Assembly: GCA_965200825.1 (NCBI GenBank)
Contig: OZ241385.1
Coordinates: 2,790,001-2,854,000, forward strand
Length of the DNA: 64,000 nt
Source of the DNA: Bin80 sp026709335
GTDB lineage: Bacteria; Bacteroidota; Rhodothermia; Rhodothermales; Bin80
Direction of reading: 5' to 3'
Part shown: positions 16,170-24,386 of the stretch, piece after piece
Position numbering within the stretch: the stretch's first letter is position 1
Layout of the letters: each line of letters starts with the position of its first letter
Made by a program: the position numbers and the translations under genes
The notes under the pieces: generated by a model
Seen by the model: only the letters and a program-made list of their open reading frames with translations
What the model was told of the DNA's origin: nothing
Database searches by the model: none

Positions 16170-18727
16170 AGAACCACTTCAGTTGCCGGCTCGCGCATGT
16201 TGTAGTTGGAAGACATAACCCGACCATATGCGCCTGCCATAGCCGCCAGCAGGATATCCCCCTCACTGGTCTCAGGAAGTCTGCGTGCGCGTCCAATAAT
16301 ATCGCCGGTTTCGCAGATAGGGCCAACAATATCTGCAGTGATGGCAGGGGCAGCATGGAGCCGAGTCAGGTTGACAATACGGTGGTGAGATCCATAGAGT
16401 GCGGGTCGGATCAAGGAATTCATGCCAGTGTCCACCCCCACATAGTGCATGACCCCTTTTTGCTTGATTTGTGTCACACGGGTCAGAAGTACACCGCTTT
16501 CCGCAACCAGGTATCTTCCGGGCTCAATCCATAACTCAAATTGCGGGTAGGCTTCGTGAAACTGCTGAAGGCTCTCTTCGAGAATCTCCAGATTGAGCGG
16601 GACAGCGCCAGGCTTCTCTGGAACTCCAAAGCCTCCGCCGACATTCAGATGTGCAACCTCCGGAAACATTTCGGCAATGGAAGCCAGTGCATAAGCGGTA
16701 GAGCTCCATGTATCCGGGGTTAAAATTCCGCTCCCAACGTGTGCATGCAAGCCCGTAACCCGAAAATCATGTTTGCATGACATCTCTTGAATGAGTGCCA
16801 AGCTTCCCGGGTCAATCCCGAATTTTGAAGCCGTGCCTGCCGTACGCACATGCTTGTGATGCCCTCGTCCATCCCCGGGGTCAACCCGAAGCGTAAGAGC
16901 GCGGCCTGCAAAGACATCCGGCCAAAGCTCCAGAGCTCTCACGTTCCCAACTGTGACATGTCCTGCGAGCTCATATCCCAGAACGAATTCTTCCCGAGGA
17001 ACAAAGTTGGGAGTAAACAGAATCCGGTCAGGGTCGATGTCAGGGAAAAGCTCCCAGATATAACGTAGCTCCCCGGGCGAGACGCATTCAAATCCGATGT
17101 TGCAATCATAAAGAGTCTGCAATACCTGAGGATTCCAGCATGCCTTCATGGCATAAAAGCAGCGATTGGCACTCTGGAGCACTTTCATGCGGGCGACCGT
17201 GTCATGCAGGCTCTCCAGGTTGTACACATAACAGGGAGAGGTTTCGGAGGCCAGTTCAAGCAGTTTCGAGCGCCGCGTTTCCCACCAGGGAATCGGCAAT
17301 GAAGTTTTGGCGCTTTCAAACAATTCCCGGTAGGTCGGGCCGAAGAGATGGTCCGGACCAATTTGTCCAAAGATTTGACTATGTAGTTTTGTGGTTAACC
17401 TCTGCGCATGAGCGTTCTCAACGACGAATGTGAAATTCAAGTCACTTGCTGCCTGTGTCACCAGATAGAGCTGTTGCTCATCGAGGACCTCGAGAGCAGG
17501 ACCAAGCTCATGCAGGACGCTACGGATATTGCGCCCAACCATGCTGACGGCGGCACAATCTCGAATGCATTGTGCCTGGCAAAACTCATTCAGATCATCC
17601 AGAAGATCTGTAATAGTGGAGTCATCAAGGGAAAAGCCATATACGGAGTCAATGGAAATCGTTACGTTTGTTTCCGAAGTGGCAACCATTCCGATGGATA
17701 GCCCATGGTGCTCAAATACTTGGCAGACCTTGGCCAAAAATCCCACGGAATGCCACATGCGAGGAGTTTCTACTGCAATCAAGGTCAGGTCTGTACGAGC
17801 AGCGATCGCTTTGACTTGGGCTCCATAGCTGTCAATGTCTGCACTAATGATGGTTCCGGTCAGGTCTGGGTTCGCCGTAGATCGCACATGGAGGGGAATT
17901 TTTTGGGGGCGGAGGGGCTCTATGCAACGAGGATGAAGCACTTCGGCCCCGGAACTGGCAAGTTCTTGAGCTTCATTGTATTCAAGCTGTTTCAGGAGGC
18001 GCGCACCTGGAACGTGTCCAGGGTTCGCCGTGAACATCCCGGGGACGTCTGTCCAGATTTCCAGCCTCACCGCCTCCAGCTTACTTGCAAAGTAGGCAGC
18101 AGATGTATCGGAGCCCCCCCAACCGGTCAGAACGGTTCTTCCGGACATATCGCTGGCAATAAAACCCTGTGTAATCAAGATATCTGCCTCAATTTGCTGG
18201 AGATCAGGGTCAGGCTCATGATTGCATTGAGCGGAAAGAAACTCTTCGTGCGGCAGAATTCGGGGTACAGGGGTTGATTTCAAGAGCTTACGCGCATCCA
18301 TCCAGCGCGTCTGAATTCCCTGGGCATTCAAAAATGCTGCCCCGAGCGTTGTAAGCATGAGCTCTCCCATGGACAGAACCCGTGCATGCAATGCGGGCCC
18401 TGCATCCCGGGTGAGTGAAACACCATAGCTGAGTCGCTCCAATTCCCGAAGCAACTCCCGGAGTAAAGATTCCCCATCGAGTTCCATTTCTCTGGCAAGT
18501 GTTAGATGCCGAGATTGAATCGCTTTTAGAGGCTCTACATAGTTTCCGGACAATGCAGCATCTGCCAGCTTTTCCAGTGTGCGTGAGACACGGGATGCAG
18601 CTGAGCATACTATACAGACACGTTCCTCACGCTTTCTGTGATTTTCGATAATACGGGCAATCGTATCCCAGTGAGCTCTTGACGAGACACTGGTGCCACC
18701 GAATTTAAGTACGACCCAAGGAGCCAC
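16166..18727 (-). CDS. lysC-lysA: Bifunctional aspartate kinase / diaminopimelate decarboxylase fusion
   Basis: An 853-residue fusion of the first and last enzymes of the lysine branch. Residues 1 to about 300 are aspartokinase (VVLKFGGTSVSS, GWGGSDTSAA, GAEVLHPRCIEPL), followed by two ACT-type regulatory repeats (VGFLAKVCQVFEHHGLS, then AAVSMVGRNIRS) to about residue 450. From about residue 490 comes a PLP-dependent decarboxylase: the lysine in CFYAMKACWNP, HAHVGSG, NVGGGFGVPE, WIEPGRYLVAESG and CETGDIIGR. Such fusions are known in some bacteria. Joining the feedback-regulated entry step to the final step would let lysine act on one polypeptide. It ends convergently with the channel gene. 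Confidence 0.93.
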   Translation of the reverse strand: MAPWVVLKFGGTSVSSRAHWDTIARIIENHRKREERVCIVCSAASRVSRTLEKLADAALSGNYVEPLKAIQSRHLTLAREMELDGESLLRELLRELERLSYGVSLTRDAGPALHARVLSMGELMLTTLGAAFLNAQGIQTRWMDARKLLKSTPVPRILPHEEFLSAQCNHEPDPDLQQIEADILITQGFIASDMSGRTVLTGWGGSDTSAAYFASKLEAVRLEIWTDVPGMFTANPGHVPGARLLKQLEYNEAQELASSGAEVLHPRCIEPLRPQKIPLHVRSTANPDLTGTIISADIDSYGAQVKAIAARTDLTLIAVETPRMWHSVGFLAKVCQVFEHHGLSIGMVATSETNVTISIDSVYGFSLDDSTITDLLDDLNEFCQAQCIRDCAAVSMVGRNIRSVLHELGPALEVLDEQQLYLVTQAASDLNFTFVVENAHAQRLTTKLHSQIFGQIGPDHLFGPTYRELFESAKTSLPIPWWETRRSKLLELASETSPCYVYNLESLHDTVARMKVLQSANRCFYAMKACWNPQVLQTLYDCNIGFECVSPGELRYIWELFPDIDPDRILFTPNFVPREEFVLGYELAGHVTVGNVRALELWPDVFAGRALTLRVDPGDGRGHHKHVRTAGTASKFGIDPGSLALIQEMSCKHDFRVTGLHAHVGSGILTPDTWSSTAYALASIAEMFPEVAHLNVGGGFGVPEKPGAVPLNLEILEESLQQFHEAYPQFELWIEPGRYLVAESGVLLTRVTQIKQKGVMHYVGVDTGMNSLIRPALYGSHHRIVNLTRLHAAPAITADIVGPICETGDIIGRARRLPETSEGDILLAAMAGAYGRVMSSNYNMREPATEVVL

Positions 18728-18989
18728 CGGCTGGAGAGTTTTTGATCAGGAATTCAGATGTGAACCGTCAAAAGAGATGAATCATCTCTTCCCGGCCACC
18801 ATTTACATTGAACGTCTAGAAGATAGAACGGTGCAACGAAATGACAGGCAGGTAGAGCGTACACCATCCTGTTTCATTGGTTCAGAGCTCCAATACACGG
18901 CCGCGCAACAATTGTAGCTAGCGGAAGTCGTCTGAATTTTCCGCAGAACTCAAGGAGATCAATGAGAATCAAGCGGAGCCAATGAATGA

Positions 18990-20960
18990 TCAGAGACTGA
19001 TTGAAAGTCTTTGGCCTGGGTGAATGGTGTTAGACCGCAGATTATTTACTGCCTTGATATTTCGGACAGTGGTCCCGTATTTTTTGGCAATCTTTGCGAG
19101 GCTGTCTCCTCGTCGAACAGTATACACGGTGCGGCCAGTCGGAATTTTTAAGGTTTGGCCACGCTTGATTTTGGAACCGCGAAGTCCGTTTGCTTGCTGG
19201 ATTGCTCGAACACTTGTTCCATACTTACCTGCAAGCTCCGAGAGTGTGTCGCCGCGTCGAACCTTGTGAACCTGATTCGTCTGTCTTGTTGGTGCACTCG
19301 TTGATGCAGACGAACTCGTAGAGGGGCTCGTTTTCGATCTAGAGGAATTGGTTGTGGTTCTATTTGCAACCTTAACCGGGATTTTCCGTGCATTTTCAGC
19401 AATTTTTTCGTCGAAAACGATGGGTTTGTTGATCCGGCTTCCCCAAGCGACGGTTCTGGCTCCGGCAATCTCAAGCGTTGCCATCCTTCCACCTGCCAGG
19501 CCAGGAATCACTAACATCTGTCCAGGATGAATGACCGTTCTCCTCAGGCCATTTGCATTCTGGAGTGCCTTGACACTCACACCATATCGTTTGGCGATTT
19601 TTCCGAGATTGTCCCCTCTACGTACACGGTGCTCTCCGGGTGTAATCTTTTCCTCATCCGGAAGATTCTCAAACGCATCTGCAAAACGGGCAGAGGTATT
19701 CAGGGGAATTCGTAGGGGATAGGCTGACCTGTCCGATGGCAGGCTTCCCCGCCGAAGTTCCGGATTCAAATATTCGATCCGATCGATGGAAGTCCCAACC
19801 ATCTTCGCAACTGTTTTCAGGCTCAGAATTCCATTGACTCTAATTTCATCATAGGCGAACTCTGGTCCATTGGAGCGTGCAGGCAATCCAAAATCAGCCG
19901 GATTGGACATGATGAGAGCAAATGCGATGAACTGGGGGACATAACCCGCTGTCTGACGAGGTAGATATCTGGAGATTGTCCAATAGGAGGGCGGGTTTTT
20001 CATCGTACCGCCAGCGCGAGAGACTGCACGTCGAATACACCGGGGGCTGCAATTATATCCGGCCAATGCTAAATGCCAATCATTTCCATAGTATTCGTAG
20101 AGCTCTTTAAGGTGGCGGGCAGCTGCGCGCGTTGCCTTGACCGGATCCATACGTTCGTCCACATAGTTGTCAATACGAAGCCCCATCCCTCGGCCTGTTG
20201 CAGCCATAAATTGCCACATCCCGACCGCATTTGCACTGCTGCGTGCACGAGGATTCAATCCGCTTTCACCGACGGCAAGGTATTTCAGTTCATCAGGAAT
20301 TCCTTCTTCCTTGAAGATCTGCTCAATCATCGGGAAATATGTGTCTGCACGATCCATCCATCGGATGACGGTTTCTCTGCGACTCGTTAACAGCCATTGA
20401 ATTGTTTCCTCCACCGCCCGATTCTGTGTCATATGCACAGTTGTAGCCACGGGCTCAATGTCAGGTAGACTGGTAGCCTTGGCCATGGGATTCTCCACCT
20501 GCGCCTGCACATCAAACATGGCATTGCGGAGCGCAAAAATGGATCCATACTCCCTGCGCTCATCCGGATCTGTGCCGAAAAAAGCCTCATGTTCGGTTAC
20601 AATCGTTCTGAAAAGTTCCCTGAACTGAGGTTCATTGATAAAACTTGATTGATTGGTCAAAACGCTCACCTCGGACATTGCCTGATCCAAATAATATTCG
20701 GCAGAGCGCCAATCTGCGGCGGTTTTTGCCTTGATGATGCGAGACTGTAGCAGATAGGCCCGGCTAATCCGGTTCATAATCTGCTTTTCCGTCAATGCCT
20801 CTTCCGGATCTCCATAGTCCTCCATCACGGAATAATATTGATCATATCCCTTCAGGTCTTCTGCCGGAATTGCCTGAGGTGGCATCAATTGTTGAGCGAT
20901 ACAAGGTGTAACCACAAACATTATCGTGGTAAATAAGATCAGAAACAGTTTTTTCATCAC
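18990..20960 (-). CDS. mltD: MltD-like membrane-bound lytic murein transglycosylase with three LysM domains
   Basis: A 656-residue exported protein. A signal peptide ends at about residue 23 (CIAQ). The SLT domain around residues 200-330 carries the catalytic Glu in LAVGESGLNPRARSSANA, then GMWQFMAATGRGMGL and HLALAGYNCSP. Three LysM repeats follow, starting HRVRRGDNLGKIAKRYG, HKVRRGDTLSELAGKYG and YTVRRGDSLAKIAKKYG, with a Ser/Thr-rich linker between the first and second. It cuts glycan strands to 1,6-anhydro-MurNAc ends in the periplasm. The 262 bases downstream, toward lysC-lysA, show no gene. Confidence 0.93.
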   Translation of the reverse strand: MMKKLFLILFTTIMFVVTPCIAQQLMPPQAIPAEDLKGYDQYYSVMEDYGDPEEALTEKQIMNRISRAYLLQSRIIKAKTAADWRSAEYYLDQAMSEVSVLTNQSSFINEPQFRELFRTIVTEHEAFFGTDPDERREYGSIFALRNAMFDVQAQVENPMAKATSLPDIEPVATTVHMTQNRAVEETIQWLLTSRRETVIRWMDRADTYFPMIEQIFKEEGIPDELKYLAVGESGLNPRARSSANAVGMWQFMAATGRGMGLRIDNYVDERMDPVKATRAAARHLKELYEYYGNDWHLALAGYNCSPRCIRRAVSRAGGTMKNPPSYWTISRYLPRQTAGYVPQFIAFALIMSNPADFGLPARSNGPEFAYDEIRVNGILSLKTVAKMVGTSIDRIEYLNPELRRGSLPSDRSAYPLRIPLNTSARFADAFENLPDEEKITPGEHRVRRGDNLGKIAKRYGVSVKALQNANGLRRTVIHPGQMLVIPGLAGGRMATLEIAGARTVAWGSRINKPIVFDEKIAENARKIPVKVANRTTTNSSRSKTSPSTSSSASTSAPTRQTNQVHKVRRGDTLSELAGKYGTSVRAIQQANGLRGSKIKRGQTLKIPTGRTVYTVRRGDSLAKIAKKYGTTVRNIKAVNNLRSNTIHPGQRLSISL

Positions 20961-21141
20961 AGTGTGAAGTCTATTGATGAATAGAGATGTTCTATAACAT
21001 AAAGCTTATTCTCGGAAAAAACCATAAGGTTTCAAATATTGGAATGTTAGAATTAAAGATATAAACCAATAATACAAATAAATTGCTATTTATTTGCGTG
21101 TGGAATAGTTATCATGGTCGAGAGGTTCCAAAACATACATG

Positions 21142-22686
21142 CTAAAGGGGCATGTTTCCGTGTTTTTTCCTTGGATTTGTCAGGATCTTGTTACGGAGCA
21201 TTGCAAGCCCCCTGATGAGGCGTTCGCGAGTTTCATTCGGATAGATGACCTCGTCGACGTATCCATGCTCGGCAGCGATATACGGGTTAGAAAATCGTTC
21301 CTGATAATCGCGGGAGAATTCTTCCTCAAGCGATGCAGGATCTTCTGCATTTTTTAGCGCAGCTCGGTGTAGGATTCTGACAGCTCCTTTAGCACCCATC
21401 ACAGCAATTTCTGCTCCGGGCCATGCGTAGTTCAGGTCCCCGCGTATATGTTTTGAACTCATTACGTCGTAGGCTCCCCCATAGGCCTTTCGGGTGATAA
21501 TCGTAATTTTCGGGACGGTCGCTTCACAGAAAGCATAGAGTAATTTTGCTCCGTGGCGAATGATTCCACGCCATTCCTGATCCGTGCCGGGTAAAAATCC
21601 AGGGACATCTTCAAGTGTGACGATCGGAAGGTTAAACGCATCACAGAATCGGACGAAGCGAGCCCCTTTAACGGAAGCATCAATATCCAGGACTCCTGCC
21701 AGGTGTGCAGGCTGGTTGGCTACGAGCCCTACTGCATGCCCTCCAATCCGTGCAAATCCACAGATCAGGTTCCGCGCAAAGCCGTCATGAATAGGAAAGA
21801 ACGAACTTCTGTCTACCAGCAAACGGATGACGTCATGCATATCATACGGTTTGTTGGGGTTATGGGGAACCAGAGTGTTCAGGTCTTCCATATGGCTTGT
21901 AGGAGGCTGGAAGGCAGTATCCATTGAAGCTTGTTCTTCACAGTTTTGTGGTAGATAATTCAGCACGGTTCGAATCGCTTCCAGACAGGTAATGTCATTC
22001 TGGTATACCGCATGCGCCACCCCACTGCGTTCCGAGTGCGTTGCTGCTCCTCCCAAGTCTTCGGCGGTGACTTCTTCCTGTGTGACCGCATGAACCACGT
22101 CAGGCCCGGTTACGAACATGTGGCTGGTTCCCTGTACCATAAACACAAGATCGGTAATCGCCGGGCTGTAAACGGCCCCACCTGCACACGGGCCCATGAT
22201 TGCTGAAATCTGCGGTATAACTCCTGACGCCAATGTATTTTTAAGGAAGATATCTGCATAGCCCCCTAGTGAGACCACCCCCTCCTGAATACGTGCTCCC
22301 CCTGAATCATTTAATCCGATGACCGGCGCTCCATTCTGGAGTGCAAGGTCGAGTACTTGAACGATTTTGGAGGCATGTGCACGCCCCAGCGACCCTCCAA
22401 AAATTGTAAAATCCTGAGCATACAGATATACCAGACGGCCATGAACTGTCCCATATCCGGTGATGACCCCATCTCCGGGCGGGCGCTGATCTGCAAGATC
22501 AAAGTCAGTGGATTGATGTTGCACCAACTGTCCAAGTTCCACAAAAGAATCTTCGTCAAGAAGAACCGTGACCCGCTCGCGGGCGGTAAGTTTGCCTCGT
22601 TCATGCTGCCGGTCAATCCGGGATTGGCTACCTCCCTGTATGGCTGCCTGACGCCGGCGTTCCAGTTCTGAAAAATGATCAGTCAT
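21142..22686 (-). CDS. Acyl-CoA carboxylase carboxyltransferase (propionyl-CoA carboxylase beta / MmdA-like)
   Basis: A 514-residue biotin-dependent carboxyltransferase that moves a carboxyl group between carboxybiotin and an acyl-CoA. The frame is open from 22767, but the ATG at 22686 gives the family N-terminus MTDHFSELERRRQAAIQGG. Motifs include GRAHASKIVQVLDLALQNGAP, NDSGGARIQEGVVSLGGYA, MGPCAGGAVYSPAITD and RKAYGGAYDVMSSKH. The C-terminus ending in RKKHGNMPL is typical of PccB/MmdA. Its start overlaps the D-aminoacylase stop by eight bases. The biotin carboxylase and carrier subunits are not in this window. Confidence 0.9.
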   Translation of the reverse strand: MTDHFSELERRRQAAIQGGSQSRIDRQHERGKLTARERVTVLLDEDSFVELGQLVQHQSTDFDLADQRPPGDGVITGYGTVHGRLVYLYAQDFTIFGGSLGRAHASKIVQVLDLALQNGAPVIGLNDSGGARIQEGVVSLGGYADIFLKNTLASGVIPQISAIMGPCAGGAVYSPAITDLVFMVQGTSHMFVTGPDVVHAVTQEEVTAEDLGGAATHSERSGVAHAVYQNDITCLEAIRTVLNYLPQNCEEQASMDTAFQPPTSHMEDLNTLVPHNPNKPYDMHDVIRLLVDRSSFFPIHDGFARNLICGFARIGGHAVGLVANQPAHLAGVLDIDASVKGARFVRFCDAFNLPIVTLEDVPGFLPGTDQEWRGIIRHGAKLLYAFCEATVPKITIITRKAYGGAYDVMSSKHIRGDLNYAWPGAEIAVMGAKGAVRILHRAALKNAEDPASLEEEFSRDYQERFSNPYIAAEHGYVDEVIYPNETRERLIRGLAMLRNKILTNPRKKHGNMPL

Positions 22687-24382
22687 GGGCTTGTATGCGC
22701 GATCCCCTGACAACACGGCCAGGCATGGCGCCGGTATGTTGTCCATGGTCGAGTACCATGACTCCATTCACAAATACATAATGCATTCCCGTAGCAAGTT
22801 GATGGGGGTCTTCAAATGTGGCATGATCCTGAATTGAGTCGGGGTCAAAGACGACAATATCTGCAAAATATCCAGTTTCGAGCAACCCTCTTTCACCAAT
22901 TGATAAGATCGATGCCGGCAATGATGTCATCCGTCGGATTGCTTCTTTCAGGGGAATCACCTGTTCTTCACGCACATATTTGGCAAGCAGCCGGGCAAAA
23001 GAGCCGTAGGCGCGAGGATGAACCATCGAATTCAGGTTGTACCCCTCAGGTGCAATGGACCGTGCATCTGAGTCAATCGCAACCCAAGGCTGCTGAAGTT
23101 TCTTTCGCACATTCGACTCATCCATTAAAAAATAAACTGTTCCTATCCTGCTCGTATCTTCTATAATCAGATTCATTATGGTTGCAGGGATGGAGGTACC
23201 TCTCAGTTTGGCGACTTCGGTAAGCCTCATTCCCATGTATTGGCGAAGAGATTCATTACGGAATCCGGTGAGCATCACATTTTCGGGTCCTGCCTCGAGC
23301 ATCAGATTTTCCCATTCGTCCGAAGGATTCATCAATTCTGTTTCCATTCTGGCTCGGACGGCTGGATCCTGAAGGCGTGCATGCCATGCCATCATGCCGC
23401 CTTCCCGGACGTCCGGGGGCATAGCTGCATCAAGCCCGGTTGCAGCAGCAATATAGGTATAAATGTCAGCTGTTACTTCAAGTCCCTGCGTACGAACTTC
23501 ATTGACTCGCTGGATCACCGAATCCATCTTGTGCCAGTTATTTCTTCCTGCCGCTTTCAGATGATAAATGTGTCCGCGTACGTTGGCTTCACGTGTAATC
23601 TGGATAAGCTCTTCAACCGATTCCAGCAAGCGGGCTCCTTCGCTCCGCAGATGCGATGTGTATACACCATCAAATTCTCCTGCCACCTCGGCCAAAGCGA
23701 TTAATTCCTCTGTACTTGCAAACGTGCCCGGAACATAGATCAGGGCAGAGCCAATTCCAAGCGCTCCATCGGTCATCGCTTCTCGGACCAGCTCTTGCAT
23801 GCGCCTGAGTTCTTCAGAAGTGGGGGCGCGATTCTGTTTGCCGAGTACATATTGCCGGACGGTTGCTGCACCGATGAGAGATGCAACATTCGTGGAGACC
23901 CCTTTCGATTCAAGGAACGACAGATATTCGTCCAGTGTTGTCCAGGGGATTTCCGTTCCGCCCATGAGTTTGGCAGCCTCCTCTTCAGATCCTGTATCTG
24001 CTACGATATAGCCCCACATCTCCTCCTTCATATCTTCATTCAGTGGACCATTGGAAACCCCCTCTCCGAAGATTTCCAGTGTCACACCTTGGCTCAGATC
24101 ACTCAGGGATCTTCCATCATTAATCAGGCTTTCGGTAGCCCAGCTCAGCATGTTGATGAATCCAGGGGCAACTGCCAGGCCTTCGACATGAAGTTCTTTG
24201 GTTCCCTTCACATCTGCAAGATCACCAATCGCTGCTATCTGATCTTCATCTATGGCAATGTCTGCGACGTAGGGGATATTTCCTGAACCGTCATAGATGG
24301 TTCCACCGCGGAGGATCAGATCATGGTCGGCCTGTTGTACACATCCACAAACCAGAAGCACCAATGCGGGCAGGTATCGCAT
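22679..24382 (-). CDS. N-acyl-D-amino-acid deacylase family amidohydrolase, probable lipoprotein
   Basis: A 567-residue amidohydrolase. The ATG at 24382 gives a short lipoprotein-type signal (LVLLVCGCVQQ) and lies just after the DPP-IV stop; a frame from 24553 would run into the upstream gene. The sequence LILRGGTIYDGSGNIPYVADI and VEGLAVAPGFINMLSW fit the beta/alpha barrel entry, with a metal-site variant: the usual HxH after APGFID is replaced by LSW. YTSHLRSEG and GHIYHLKAAG provide further metal-site residues, and the C-terminal composite domain has GYFADIVVFDPDSI. The missing first HxH suggests altered metal binding or an unusual substrate. Confidence 0.82.
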   Translation of the reverse strand: MRYLPALVLLVCGCVQQADHDLILRGGTIYDGSGNIPYVADIAIDEDQIAAIGDLADVKGTKELHVEGLAVAPGFINMLSWATESLINDGRSLSDLSQGVTLEIFGEGVSNGPLNEDMKEEMWGYIVADTGSEEEAAKLMGGTEIPWTTLDEYLSFLESKGVSTNVASLIGAATVRQYVLGKQNRAPTSEELRRMQELVREAMTDGALGIGSALIYVPGTFASTEELIALAEVAGEFDGVYTSHLRSEGARLLESVEELIQITREANVRGHIYHLKAAGRNNWHKMDSVIQRVNEVRTQGLEVTADIYTYIAAATGLDAAMPPDVREGGMMAWHARLQDPAVRARMETELMNPSDEWENLMLEAGPENVMLTGFRNESLRQYMGMRLTEVAKLRGTSIPATIMNLIIEDTSRIGTVYFLMDESNVRKKLQQPWVAIDSDARSIAPEGYNLNSMVHPRAYGSFARLLAKYVREEQVIPLKEAIRRMTSLPASILSIGERGLLETGYFADIVVFDPDSIQDHATFEDPHQLATGMHYVFVNGVMVLDHGQHTGAMPGRVVRGSRIQAHD

Positions 24383-24386
24383 GAGA

